The notes beneath the pieces are model-generated. The model made no database searches. It saw only the letters and a program-made list of their open reading frames with translations, and was not told the DNA's origin. From assembly GCA_009602735.1 (NCBI GenBank), contig WELA01003597.1:869081-933080 (forward strand): 64,000 nt of DNA, in the 5' to 3' direction. The translations under genes and the position numbers were made by a program. Shown one piece after another: positions 10,314 to 20,766 of the stretch. The DNA comes from Mesotaenium endlicherianum (taxonomy: Eukaryota; Streptophyta; Zygnematophyceae; Zygnematales; Mesotaeniaceae). Every line of letters begins with the position of its first letter. The first letter of the stretch is position 1.

Positions 10314-11817
10314 CTAGGCAGCCCTCAAACTGGCAGGTACATATACCGGCATCCCAGAAGGATGTTGCATGACATGAGCCAAGGGCACATGCCCTCTCTG
10401 CGAGGGAGATGCTGGCAGGCCTCTGGCTATTTCTCTAGCAACCCTCTTGTCTGCCCTGTCTGACTGGGTCTCCGTGCCTGCAGATGGGCTCTGTCCTCTG
10501 GCAATTCCCAGCCAAGTGATATCTTCCTCTTCAGCGAGCTGATGCAAGGCCAACCCAGTCTTCTCCCTTACAGGGAATGTGGCAGGTGTCAGGATTACAG
10601 CGGGGCTAGTGTCCTCCTCCTCGCCTTCCTCTTCTTCTTCCTCTGACCCCTCCTCCTCTCCTTCCCCTGGTTCCTCTGAGACTGCTGGAGTCTCTTCTGT
10701 CAGCTGCTCCAGCTCTTCCCGAGAAAATGAATATCCCACCGACCTTCCTTTTTTGGGTGCTAGTGGGGGCTGTTGAGTTCGGACCGCATACAGGTCCTTT
10801 TCTCCCTGCTTGCTTGCCCATTTGGCATAAGCGTGCTTCCCTTCAGAGAATGACTCGCGGGCCCTGCTCCTGTCCTCCTGCATTTCTTGGCTGATGAAGT
10901 CTCTTACTCCATCCAGTCTTGGGTCCCAAGCTGCAATATGAGAAGGCAACACTATGTTCCCCTGTAGGTCCGTTAGGAAGTTTTCCTCCCTTGCCTTGTC
11001 ATTTTGCTGGTCCCTCATGTTGATGGTCATCCACCGCCAATCGGTGGGCTTCTGGAAGAAGGCAGGGTCTGTCCTTTTTAGAGTACAAGGGTACCAATGC
11101 CCTGCAAAGTCCAGCTGACTGGTTTCCCTCGCCAAAAATTCCCAGCTTCTTCTCTCCACCTCATTATACATGACCTTGAACCTGTTATGGGATGTAGAGT
11201 CCTTAAAGCTGTCCACGTCCATAGGGATTATCCTGATGACCCTATCTTTCCCCTAGATACTCGGAATCGATACAGCTCCTGCTTCATTCACCTGGGCCAT
11301 TGCCTTGGCCTCTCTGACCGTATATCCTACCATCCTGGCATAATCGTGGTAGAGGAGGAGTCCTGTGCTGACCTCTATACACTTGTCAAAGTTTTCAGAT
11401 GTCTCCCCTTCCCTCTGCAGAATGTCGTGCTGCGCCTCACTGCGACTTCTCTGGGCATACTTGAAGGTCTCCTCCAGTAGATCAAAGCCCTTGCCCAACA
11501 CTGTGTAGCGATAGCTGCTGATTCTCCTCTGTTCTTCTTCTTCAGCCTGCTTCTTCCGCCTCTCCTCAGCTTGCCTCTCCTCTTCCGCCTTCTTGGCCTC
11601 CTCTGCAGCTTTTCTGTCCAGTTCTTCCCGCCTCAGCCTGGCCCGTTCCTCCTCCTCCTTCTTCTTCTATGCCTCCCGCTGTTGTTGGAGTCGTTGTGAT
11701 TCCCGAGCGGAGATGAAGGATGATTTGATGTTGCCACGGAATTGCAAGTATTCTGCATGTGCCTCTTCCGCTCTTCTCTTCCTCTTAAGTTACGAATTCT
11801 GAGTCATCCTGCTCAAT
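10314..11817 (-). pseudogene. C1 ORF3 (subtype I): extra coiled-coil ORF downstream of pol
   Basis: The likely start is ATG 11817-11815 (MTQNS). Early in-frame TAA and a later TAG occur where the C3 copy has Glu and Gln (REAQKRKEEEE in C3 against REA-stop-KKKEEEE here), so this copy is broken. The N-terminal ~110 residues are Glu/Lys/Arg/Ala-rich and strongly coiled-coil. A middle part (YAQRSRSEAQHDILQREGE, then YARMVGYTVREAKAMAQ) leads to the core NEVERRSWEFLARETSQ, CTLKRTDPAFFQKPTDWRWM, LPSHIAAWDPRLDGVRDF and KHAYAKWASKQ. A very acidic linker follows, then the end block RGHVPLAHVMQHPSGMPVYV. The last 302 codons (11222-10314) are open. No membrane segment, signal peptide or known enzyme motif was seen. 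Its place matches that of env-like or additional ORFs in other LTR elements, but its function is unknown. Confidence 0.65.
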
Positions 11818-12032
11818 CATAAACACAATGCAGTCATTGAAGTCATGACACTTTGCCGTTACTGAGTGCCCGTGGTGAAAAAGAATGTGATGGGGAGAGT
11901 CCCTAGTGTGTAGTACCTTGGGTGAGTGAGTATAAGAGAGAATTGAGTTAGAGAGAAAAAGTGAGTTTGAGCGCAGGTTGAGTGTGTAGAATGGTTAACA
12001 TAATTCACTTGGCTGATCCCGAAACGGAACAC

Positions 12033-12117
12033 ACTCCCTCCAACTTAATTTTAAAGGCGGGTTGCCTGTCACAAACGTCACTATCTGTCACTAACCGTCA
12101 CATTCCCCTCCGACTTA
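12033..12117 (-). promoter_or_regulatory. Two internal polypurine-tract-like copies between pol and ORF3 of C1
   Basis: 12033-12046 (CTCCCTCCAACTTA on the plus strand) and 12105-12117 (CCCCTCCGACTTA) resemble the tract next to the 3' LTR of this family (CCCTCCAACTTAA). Each is followed on the plus strand by a TGTCAC-rich stretch. They may be internal plus-strand priming sites, or scars of how ORF3 was acquired. Confidence 0.4.
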
Positions 12118-12169
12118 TATGGAGATAGGATCTCCTGTCACCTGCCCATGTCCATTGAAATGTCAGTTA

Positions 12170-15100
12170 GGGAGAGGTGCCAACCGCCCGAAGGTGAAAC
12201 CGTGTCAACGCCCCTTTGGCATAAGTCAGCAGGTCAATAAATCCCGCAGTGTCCCGAGAGGCATCGTAACCCTTCTACTTGACCAGGTACTTCATGACAT
12301 ATTTAGATGATCGACGGACAGAGCGAGCGTCTAAAGTCTCCTCCACCTCATATTCCTCAGGGTCACCATCCCGGACAGCGGGGACCGGTCCCGGTTGGAC
12401 AGGTCACCAACCTGTGAACAGTGTGTCACCTTTAATGTATGATTCGAGGAAGGAGACATTAAAGACGGGGTGACCCTTGTATTCTGCTGACATGTTCAGT
12501 TTGTAAGCATTCTGACCGACACCTCGCACCACCGAATATGGACCGACCCAGATAAGACCAAGCTTTTTCTTGACCACACCAGGCAGGTACACGTGCTGAG
12601 AATGCAGTTTGACCAAATCGCCCTTAGAAAAGGTCAGTTCTCGACGGTGATGATTAGCGTACTTTTGTTGGTTTTCCTGGGCTTTGTGCGACTTCTGTTG
12701 GACTTCTGACAGGGTGTCAGCAAAGTCCTGGGTTAACTGGAGGAAGACCAGATTGTCAATCCCTTCAGGGTGAGTTAAAGACTCCCCTAGTACATCTAAA
12801 GGAGACTTAGGGACTCTACCCAGGTTTAGTTCACAAGGAGTCTTGCCCGTTGACGCGTGCACAGCACTGTTGACCGCAAACTGGATTTGACGCAACAGGT
12901 CATCCCAATTGTCTTGTTTTTGTTAATATATGCTCTCAGCACCTCTTGCAAAACTCACTCAGTTCTTTAAGTTTGCCCATCAGTCTGAGGGTGGTTTGCT
13001 GTGCTGCGCAGCTGTTTGACTCCCATTAACCCATTAAAGCTCTCCAGAACTTAGAGGTAAATTTTGAGTCTCTGTCTGAGATGATATTAGAAGGTAGCCC
13101 ATGTTGGCATACTACATGGTTGTAGAGCTGTCTCGCTGTTTTGAGTGCAGTTACTTTGACAAATGTGGGGATGAAAATGACCATTTTTGTCAGTTTATCC
13201 ACAACTACCAGTATCGAATCATGCCCATTGGCAGTTCGTGGCAGTGTGACCACCCAGTCCATGAATATCGTTTCCCAGCGACCAGCTGGGATGGGCAGTG
13301 ATTGTAAGAGGCCCCCCGGTGGTGTGTGCCTAGACTTACTCTTTTGACATTGGTCACAGGACTTAACGTATTTCAAGACCTCCCGAGGTAATCTCTCCCA
13401 ATGATAATGTTTTGCCAGTTTGCCAATAGTTTTGACATGCCCCAAATGCCCACCCAGTAAATTGTCATGTGCTTGACTCAGTAAAAGGGACCTTACTTTC
13501 AGGTTATTAGAAATGACCAGCTTCAGCCTGCCTGAAGTGGTTTCAGTCACCCAGATCCCTCCCCAAAGCTTATACCCGAGTGCAGTAGCAAGACACACAC
13601 CATCAGTGGGGCTGGGCTCAAATGTTGGGTCAGAAAGGTAGGCTTTCCTAAGTTGTTCTAGGAAGGACTTTTTCACCTTCAGTGAAGTGAGTGCACAAAG
13701 GACCTTATCTACAGCATGCTGACTAAAGTTCCTTTCTTGCAAGTCAGATCTTCTAGAGAGTGCATCAACAGGATTCAGCTTCCGTGGTTTGTAGTCAATC
13801 TGGACTTGAAATTGCTCCAGCATCTGGCTCCAGCAGTTCTCCCTCCTGGACAACTTGGACTTCTTCTGAAAGTGAGTCAGAGCTAGATGATCAGTAATCA
13901 CCTTAAAAGCTTTACCATGTAAGTATGCTCTCCACTGTTTGAGCACATGAATGATAGCTAGCAACTCTTTATCGTGCACAGAGTAATTAACCTGAGCTGG
14001 ATTAAATTTCATAGACTCATACAACACAGGATGCCACTCCTGCTTCACCTTACCATCCTTTGTGGTTTTGTCAGCAGGCTGCAACAAAAAAGCACCCATG
14101 TCAAAGTCAGAAGCACGAGTAACCACCTGCACTCGTTTCCTGGGGTTATACACGGGTAGCACTGGGGCAGAACAAATAGCATCTTTAAGGGTTTGGAAGG
14201 CAGCCTGCTGCTCTTCCCCCCACACATCCCCTTTGTCTTCCTCAATAAGGTCAGTCATTTTACTGGCCTTTGTAGAATAATTCTCATTAAATCTCCTATA
14301 GTAGTTAGCCAACCCAAGGAAGGTTCTAACTTCGGAGACAGATTGTAGTACAGGCCAATCCTTTATGATCTGAACTTTCTTAGGATCCACACCGATGCCT
14401 TCTTTGCTGACAACGTGGCCTAGGAATTTGATACTTTCCTTGAACAAATCACACTTGCTTATTTTAGCATACAACTGGTTTCTTCTTGGAGTGTCCATGA
14501 CTCTCTTTAAGTGTTCAGCTGCTAAGCTTCATCTTTAGAATCTTCATCTTTCAAATAGCATGCAGGAAGACTTGCACAAACTTATCCAGGTAAGGTCTGA
14601 AAATGTCATTCATATCACTCATGAAGGTTGCAGGAGCATTAGTCAGTCCAAATGGCATCACGTTGAACTCATAGTGTCCATAACATGTGCAGAAGGGAGT
14701 CTTGTGTTCATCCCCCTCAGCAATTCTGATTTGATGATAACCACTCTTAAGATCAATCTTACTGAACACCTTAGCACCAGACAGGGTATCAAGCAAGTCC
14801 TCGATTCTGGGTAAAGCATACTTGTTCTTTTTTGTAATTCTGGTCAGAGCTCTCTAATCCACACACATCCGCATACTGCCATCCTTTTTCTTAACAAATA
14901 GGATGGGTGCGCCTTAAGGTGATTTACTGGGAGAAATATAATCATTTTTCTTAAGCTCTGCAATCTGTGTTTTCAACTCCTCGCTCTCCACATAAGACAA
15001 GCCATAAGTGCGTTGCCAGGGTGGTTGACTTCCAGGTAGTAAATCAATCCTATGATCTACTTCTCTCTTCCGGGGTAGTCCTGGAGGCATATTAAATACA

Positions 15101-15988
15101 TCCGTGTACTGAGCAACAATTTTTGCAGCAGTAGGGTGCTCCGGAGGGCTTACCTTTTTCTCCACCACTTCTTCAGGTTGAGGAGGTACCTCTCTTAGCA
15201 GCAGACAGAACATTCTGTCTTCCTTCTGGTTCCAGCTTTTGACGAACTCCATTGCATTCAGCAACTTGCATCCTTCTGGAAGCCTCTTCTTTTCCTTCAT
15301 TTGCCATCCACACAGGACAAGAGGAAGAGCACTGGTGGGTGCCAAGTTAGTCTGCCCATCACTGGCTCCTCTCACTTTAACTGTACCTCTGCTCCAACAC
15401 NGCTCCAACACACTTGAGCTTGATGTCTATTAAGCCAGGACCTGCCTAGCACAAGATCATAAAAGCCAGTGTTCAGTACCTCAAATGTAAGCGTTTCAGT
15501 TATAACTGCAATGCCAGAACCTAACTGGACCTCAATACGCTTGGTTATAACTCCTCCCGAGATACTTGAGGCATCTCCAAGGAATTTTTTTCTATCCCCT
15601 TGGATGACACTAGGCAGTCTTAGCCGCTAAACTAAGTCCTTATGGATAAAAGTATGTGACGCCCCTCCGTCAACAAATGCCCTCACCTTCCTACCTGCAA
15701 TCATGCAATGCAGTAGGATAGGGGGCACTGTCTTTTCCTGACTTTTGCATTGTTCTCCTGACTTAGCAAAGAAATGTTGGATATTAGGTGGAACAAGAGA
15801 ATCCAGAGTGTGCACTCTCTAGATGTCCATATTGCTAATGGTCTCCTTTATCTGGTTGTCAGGCATGCATAGTGAATCTAGTTCAGCAGGACCCATAATA
15901 CTTGCTACGAGGGCAGCTAGTGACGACTGACTTCTCTAGCATCCTCACAGTCAGTAGACTGGATTACTGACTGTTGCTGTCTTTTAAA
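12170..15988 (-). pseudogene. pol: C1 pol: protease, RT, RNase H, integrase, chromodomain (decayed)
   Basis: Starts from the frameshift signal at 15988. Protease: FVDGGASHTFIHKDLV, then a TAG where other copies have Lys. [22 protein letters not shown] and [11 protein letters not shown] are recognisable, but FCTCYGH replaces FRTRYGH of C4 (both Arg codons lost by CG to TG). The active-site block reads FLHAI then a stop instead of FLDDIL. 14498-13026 is open for 490 codons and covers the end of RT, RNase H ([37 protein letters not shown]) and integrase ([30 protein letters not shown]). The rest of integrase is at 12895-12404. The chromodomain region (about 12420-12170) is disrupted. A single N at 15401 sits between 10-bp repeats. 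Confidence 0.8.
15947..15988 (-). promoter_or_regulatory. -1 ribosomal frameshift signal at the C1 gag-pol junction
   Basis: On the minus strand the gag frame reads CCT TTA AAA, giving slippery heptamer T_TTA_AAA at 15988-15982. A 7-nt spacer follows, then a perfect 10-bp stem, ACAGTCAGTA with TACTGACTGT (15974-15965 and 15956-15947), with an 8-nt loop. The gag stop TAA lies at 15966-15964, within the hairpin. The -1 frame continues openly into protease. This matches the known X_XXY_YYZ plus stem-loop design of retroviral -1 frameshifting. Confidence 0.8.
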
Positions 15989-17442
15989 GGCTGGTCTTTT
16001 CTCTCGATCTTTGGGAGGTGCTTGACTGGACACTGATCTCTAAAGTGACCCGTCTGCTGGCAATGGAAGCAAACAGATTTTGCTGAGGCTGGTCTCGGCT
16101 TAGTCCTACCACCACCTCTTCCATAGCCGCCTCGAGAGAAACCACCTCTCCCTCTAGACAGCCTGGCATTATATTCATACTCATATTCATCACCCTGATC
16201 ATCCTCAACCTGGTCTCCTTCAATTGCATCGTAGGAACCGTGGGGCTTTTTGACAACCTTAGACACCAAAGCATTACTCTGGCGCTTGAGATTGAACTGC
16301 TGCTGATCCCAGGCATCAGCATCCTGGATCAAGTCAGCCAGATTCTCATACTTCTTTTCAGCAAATTGACCAGAGACTTCGGATTTGAAGCCATACCTGA
16401 TGTATGCTATCCTATACCGCTCTGGCAAGTCGGGCTGCTTCATCATGTTCTCTTGAAACTTCTGAGCAAACTCAGAAACTGAAGTGGTCTGCTTTAGTGT
16501 CAAGGAGATCATCGCATAGATAGCTTTCCCCTGCTGATTGATCACATCAAACTTCTCATGCAGCTTCTTGACAAACTCTACCCAAGTAGGGTCACCGAGT
16601 TGTTGAGCCTTACGCTCTCCTTTCCAATAAAGCCACCAGTCTGCTGCACTGCCTTTCAGTAGAGCACTAGTGTGCCTGACCTTCTCGTAATCCTGGAGTT
16701 CTTGGTAGTTCTCCAGCCACTGCTCAACATCGGCGAGAAATTTGATCAGGTAATACTTTTTGTGCCCCTCAGGATCATAATCCCGGGGAGGTTTTGGCTT
16801 GGGCTTACTAGACCCTCTGCCACCACCACCAGTGGTTTGAGAACCTAGTTGGTCTCTGTCCCGCAGCAGAGACATTATGATTTTTCTGTCCTTTTGTTGG
16901 GTTTGACACATGCTCGCCATTTGCAATTGCATCTGCACAAACAATGCTCCCAAATCCACACTTTGAGGTGCGAGTCTAGCAAATGCAGCAATAGCAGTGG
17001 CATCCACTCGCTGAGTAGTTTCCTCAACAGTCCCTCTCGCTTTTGCATCAGCAATTCTTGCCGCATTTAGCCGGTCACAAATTTGACCTAGGGGCACATT
17101 GAGTTGTACAATAGGAGGTGGGTTCAGAACATTGGCCCTTGATGCCATACGTTCTTCGACAGTGCGCTCGTCCGCTAGCTGTCCTTCCCTCTTTTCTGTA
17201 TCTTCAGTAGCCTTTGCTAATTGTTCAGCTTCTAATCTGGCTCTCTCCTCCTCAGCTTGCTGTGCTGCGACTGCGGCATTAGCAGTTGCCTTATCTGCAG
17301 CCTCTCTAGCTGCAGTATCTGCCACTGCTTCAGAATAGCTACGGGATCCCGCTACATGGCTTTCAGGCTGATTTTCAACATTCTCGTTATCCTGGTTCTC
17401 CATGTCTCGGGAGTTCCTAGTCTGAGACCTTGTCCTTACCAT
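15964..17442 (-). CDS. gag: C1 gag polyprotein, intact
   Basis: 492 codons from ATG 17442 (MVRTRSQTRNSRDMENQ) to TAA 15966-15964. Residues ~1-115 are hydrophilic and Ala/Glu-rich, likely coiled-coil. A Retrotrans_gag domain spans about 230-370 (YYLIKFLADVEQWLENY, LLKGSAADWWLYWKGERK, FDVINQQGKAIYAMISLTLK, SVSEFAQKF). An Arg/Gly-rich stretch follows, then one zinc knuckle, CFHCQQTGHFRDQC (C-x2-C-x4-H-x4-C), near residue 460. It forms the particle that carries element RNA. The primer site and 5' LTR lie just upstream. It is the only uninterrupted gag of family C here and could supply particles in trans if expressed. Translation ends at TAA or shifts -1 into pol at the signal at 15988-15947. Confidence 0.88.
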   Translation of the reverse strand: MVRTRSQTRNSRDMENQDNENVENQPESHVAGSRSYSEAVADTAAREAADKATANAAVAAQQAEEERARLEAEQLAKATEDTEKREGQLADERTVEERMASRANVLNPPPIVQLNVPLGQICDRLNAARIADAKARGTVEETTQRVDATAIAAFARLAPQSVDLGALFVQMQLQMASMCQTQQKDRKIIMSLLRDRDQLGSQTTGGGGRGSSKPKPKPPRDYDPEGHKKYYLIKFLADVEQWLENYQELQDYEKVRHTSALLKGSAADWWLYWKGERKAQQLGDPTWVEFVKKLHEKFDVINQQGKAIYAMISLTLKQTTSVSEFAQKFQENMMKQPDLPERYRIAYIRYGFKSEVSGQFAEKKYENLADLIQDADAWDQQQFNLKRQSNALVSKVVKKPHGSYDAIEGDQVEDDQGDEYEYEYNARLSRGRGGFSRGGYGRGGGRTKPRPASAKSVCFHCQQTGHFRDQCPVKHLPKIERKDQPLKDSNSQ

Positions 17443-17463
17443 ACAAAGAAGACTGTGATAACT

Positions 17464-17476
17464 GCTCGGATACCAT
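17464..17476 (-). promoter_or_regulatory. Primer binding site of C1
   Basis: The minus strand reads ATGGTATCCGAGC immediately inside the 5' LTR, close to the tRNA-Met type TGGTATCAGAGC. Confidence 0.75.
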
Positions 17477-18195
17477 TGAAATGAATTGACTTACCAAATA
17501 GGCGATTAACAATTAATTATGATCATTATATCAACAAGTAATCTTTATGGATTTTTTGTTAATTGATTAAACGGCAAAAGGACAACGCACTAGCAGTGAA
17601 CAACACTCGTAAATCAAATGCAAGTAAACTAGCATCAATATTGCAATCAGTAAACTCATGCATAAGCAAGGTTAGAAGACAGTGCGTATCAATGGCTTCT
17701 CGCCTTGGATTCAGATCTCTCTCAGTCAGCTGTACAAGAGAGTTGGCCTCGTTTCCGAATGCCGAACTCGAGAGCAATGCCTAGCATATGTACATAGAAT
17801 GAGTTTACTGTTCAACGGCCAGTGCGATGGCACCGCCTACCCGGGAGTTAACCGCGTTGGTAGGACCTCGGTTAACCAAATCCATCGCCATCTCCCATCA
17901 TCCCGAATCGCCATCCATCCTCAAGATGTCATCTGGCCATTCATCTAGCACACCACACTTAGATGCATATTTAGGCAGTTCGCTGCTATCGAGTACGGAA
18001 GTCAGCTAGCTGTCAAATAATGTGTCAGCAAGCTGACCTAAGTTGACTTCAGCCTGCTGCTCCCGGCTAAGTCATTAAACTGATTATTTTATGAAGTCCA
18101 GCAGACTCAATATTAACTAAAGTTCAGCAAGTTGAACTTATTTAACTGTTATATTTGAATGAATATTATGTCTACCAATATATTGATTCATTACA
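17477..18195 (-). repeat. 5' LTR of element C1
   Basis: 719 bp, partner of 9261-9977. It is followed by TCCAG, the second copy of the target duplication. Confidence 0.92.
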
Positions 18196-18200
18196 TCCAG

Positions 18201-19596
18201 AGTACTGGCTTGAACGGTGTAACCGTAACGATGGACAGTATCGATAAAAGGAAAGAACACTCAAGCTATTTGTTTGAGGACGGCTTTTGGTGGCACAGTG
18301 TGCGCATTGCTGTCCCAGAAGGCCGAGTAAGACATGTGCTACTATGCGAAGCGCATGACTCTCCTTACTCTGGTCACCAAAACCACACACGCTTTGCGCC
18401 GAGGGTACATTTGGCCGTCCCTCAAGGTTGATTTTGCCAAGTACATCGTCAACAGCGCAACATGTGAGAGGAATAAGCCGCGAAATACGTTGTCAGCTGG
18501 GAAGTTGCAACCATTGGAACTTGCATGTGCTCCTTGGGAAAGCATAAGCCTCAACTTTGTTGTGGAATTACCTACCACCGATAGAGGACACAATGGGGTG
18601 TTAATAGTTGCGGATCGTTTCACTAAGATGGTGCACTTTGTGGCCACTAAACCATCGCTTGATGCCGTCGAGACCGCGCGTCTCTTCGTGAATCAAGTGT
18701 TCAAGTTGCATGGCATGCCAAAAGAAATCATAAGTGATTGTGACAGTGGATTTACGAGATACTTCTGGCAGGAGATTTGCTCGCATTTCGGCACGAAGCT
18801 TAAGATGTCCACTAGCTTCCATCCTCAGACAGATGGTCAGACAAAACGAGTGAACCGCGTTCTGCAACAGTTCCTTAGGCATTATGTGAATCCTCGCCAA
18901 GACATTTGGGACACCCTCCTTTTAGTTGCAGAGGTCGCAGTAAATAATGCTTATCAGGAAAGTGTTACGGAAACACCATTTTTTCTTAGCTATGGGAGAC
19001 ATCCGCACACTCCTCTCACGCTTACGGTACCCTATGAGGCGGGGATGTCAACCATGAGAGTGCCAAGTGCACGCCTATTTGTCCATTCTCTTCAAGAGGT
19101 GCACAAAAACGCGAAGCTGGCTTTAGCCGCTGCTCGAGATCGACAGAAAACGTTTGCTGACACGCACAAGAGTGAGTTAGGTTTTCAAGTTGGCAATAAA
19201 ATTCTTTTGCAAGCTAAAACCTCCAACTCAAGCACCCAGGAAAGCGCAAGCTTCTGCCTCGCTGGGTAGGCCCTTTTTATCGTTATCGCAAAGGTTGGGC
19301 CTGTTGCATACCGACTGGATTTGCTTAAATCCATATGGCGAACGCATCCTGTGTTCCATGTCAGTTTACTAAAGCTATTTAGGTCCAATGGCCGCTATCA
19401 GCCGCAAGCACCGGAATTGGAACTCGCCGATGATGATAAGGCCTGGGATATAGAGGAGGTCTTAGGACACCGCTACACTCGTCATAAGCCTCCACGCGTG
19501 GAACTTTTGATCAAATGGCTTGATTATGATTCCACTTGGAACTCGTACAAACCTCAGGACAAAATCCTACTTAATTGTAAGGACCTGGTTCAATAG
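18201..19596 (+). pseudogene. pol: Element A pol, last part: integrase and chromodomain (catalytic residues lost)
   Basis: This continues the pol frame broken at 9260. A frame change occurs near 18420 after LLCEAHDSPYSGHQN (zinc-binding HHCC region, degraded). The catalytic core then runs openly to about 19268. SLNFVVELP has Asn where the first catalytic Asp belongs, SDCDSGF keeps the second, and DGQTKRVNR has Lys in place of the catalytic Glu, so the enzyme is dead. A frame shift near 19260-19320 leads to the C-terminal part THPVFHVSLLK and a chromodomain (WDIEEVLGHRYTR, VELLIKWLDYDSTWNSY), ending at 19594-19596. Chromodomains in this clade steer integration to heterochromatin marks (family knowledge). 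Confidence 0.82.
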
Positions 19597-19843
19597 TATT
19601 GGTTACGATGGGCTTCTGCTCAGAAGCTCTGCGCCGAGGTAAGTGTGTTACCAAGCGCTCTTCGTAAGCCTTGAACAAACGCAAAAGAGACGCGGCCAAG
19701 TAATCGCTCTTTTCCGTCACTGTGATGATGCATAGTCCAATCGCTCACCAGTGTTTTCCGCTAGTCAAGGCTAGTATTGGCACATTCAGACTTAAAAGAC
19801 GTAAGCTTAACGCAAACGTTAAGTTCTTCTAAAGGGGGAGGAG
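19597..19843 (+). promoter_or_regulatory. 3' untranslated region of element A with polypurine tract
   Basis: A short non-coding stretch after the chromodomain stop. AAAGGGGGAGGAG at 19831-19843 abuts the 3' LTR and is the expected primer of plus-strand DNA. Confidence 0.75.
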
Positions 19844-20761
19844 TGTAACGATCTGAGCTTTTTAAGCGTATTTGGGATGTTTTCCCGATTACCTATAATA
19901 CGTTATACTATTATCATACATTATTTGCTGAATGATTGCATCACACTGAATCATTTGCCACACGCGTGTGCCAATTAATTCCCGGTCGATTGGCGAAACG
20001 ACCGAGATACTATTGCAAACAGCGTCGTAACGTAATTCGACCACTTTGCAAAAGTACGACATAATTATTCGTAAAGTTACTTTGATTAATTATGAGATGA
20101 TAACTTAAATAATCATTGTTTGATTAAGTTATTATGATTGTCATTGTTTCGGATAATGCACAGTCACAAATTTTGGGTTTACGACCAGTCGTTAATACGA
20201 ACAAACAGTCATAAAAGTCAAACGACACATAATATGCAAAGCGACTTTGCATCCGAGCGGATTCGAACCCGCGACCTGTTGTTTGAAACGTTCACACCTA
20301 ACCGATTGGCGAAGTAGTTTTTATAACTACCAGTTCATGACAAAAAGCATGTGTACGCAACTCCGCGAGCAGATGCGTTTTCGGAAAGTTGCGAGAACGC
20401 GAAAACGCCCGTTTGGCGCCAAACGATTTTTCGGAAATCGTTGAAAGTTCTCCAAACGGCCAAACAGCGCGTTTCGAGCATTCAGCCGAAATGGGTTGTA
20501 CCCCTTCGCCTGTTTTCGTTGACATGAACCAGTGCCCTAGGTGGTGACTCAAAGCACTCCAGTGCCTCACGTTGTGCAGCTATAAATACTTGCAGAGTCA
20601 TTATGAGTGCAACTCTCACAAGCACACATTCTTCGTTAGTTTTCATTTTCGCTTCCTCGAGGATTTGTCTATCTGCACAAGTGTATAGATTTTCTTTCCA
20701 CTTCATTTAAATATTCCTTGAATACCGAGGAAAGATTCTCTCAAAAAGCAGAAACGTTACA
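19844..20761 (+). repeat. 3' LTR of element A
   Basis: 918 bp, TGTAACGATCTG to GAAACGTTACA, partner of 4300-5211. A small insertion (about 20167-20175) explains part of the length difference. Confidence 0.9.
20249..20317 (-). other. tRNA-like segment inside the 3' LTR of element A
   Basis: The same segment as at 4698-4766. The B box GGTTCGAATCC is perfect in both copies, and the D-arm region differs by one base (CCAATCGG against CCAATTGG). Confidence 0.55.
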
Positions 20762-20766
20762 GGAAG

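Larger units (their letters stand above)
9261..18195 (-). mobile_element. Element C1: family C Ty3/gypsy chromovirus with extra ORF3, nested in element A
   Basis: LTRs 9261-9977 and 17477-18195 start TGAAATGAAT and end in CA. The 5-bp target duplication TCCAG at 9256-9260 and 18196-18200 is perfect. The primer site is 17464-17476 and the polypurine tract is next to 9977, so the element runs on the minus strand. The order on that strand is gag, protease, RT, RNase H, integrase, chromodomain, intergenic region, ORF3. Its insertion splits the pol of element A exactly between two codons, so it is younger than A. gag is intact, but pol and ORF3 carry stops and the RT active site is lost. Confidence 0.95.
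4300..20761 (+). mobile_element. Element A: Ty3/gypsy chromovirus, degenerate, split by element C1
   Basis: A complete LTR pair (4300-5211 and 19844-20761) begins with TG and ends with CA. It is followed by a tRNA-Met-type primer site and preceded by a polypurine tract (AAAGGGGGAGGAG, 19831-19843). The order is gag, protease, RT, RNase H, integrase, chromodomain on the plus strand, which defines a chromovirus. Flanks read GGGAG (4295-4299) and GGAAG (20762-20766), a 4/5 match for a 5-bp target duplication. It landed inside P1. Element C1 (9261-18195) is inserted between its RNase H and integrase regions. Without C1 the element would be about 7.5 kb. Many stops and catalytic substitutions make it inactive. 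Confidence 0.9.
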
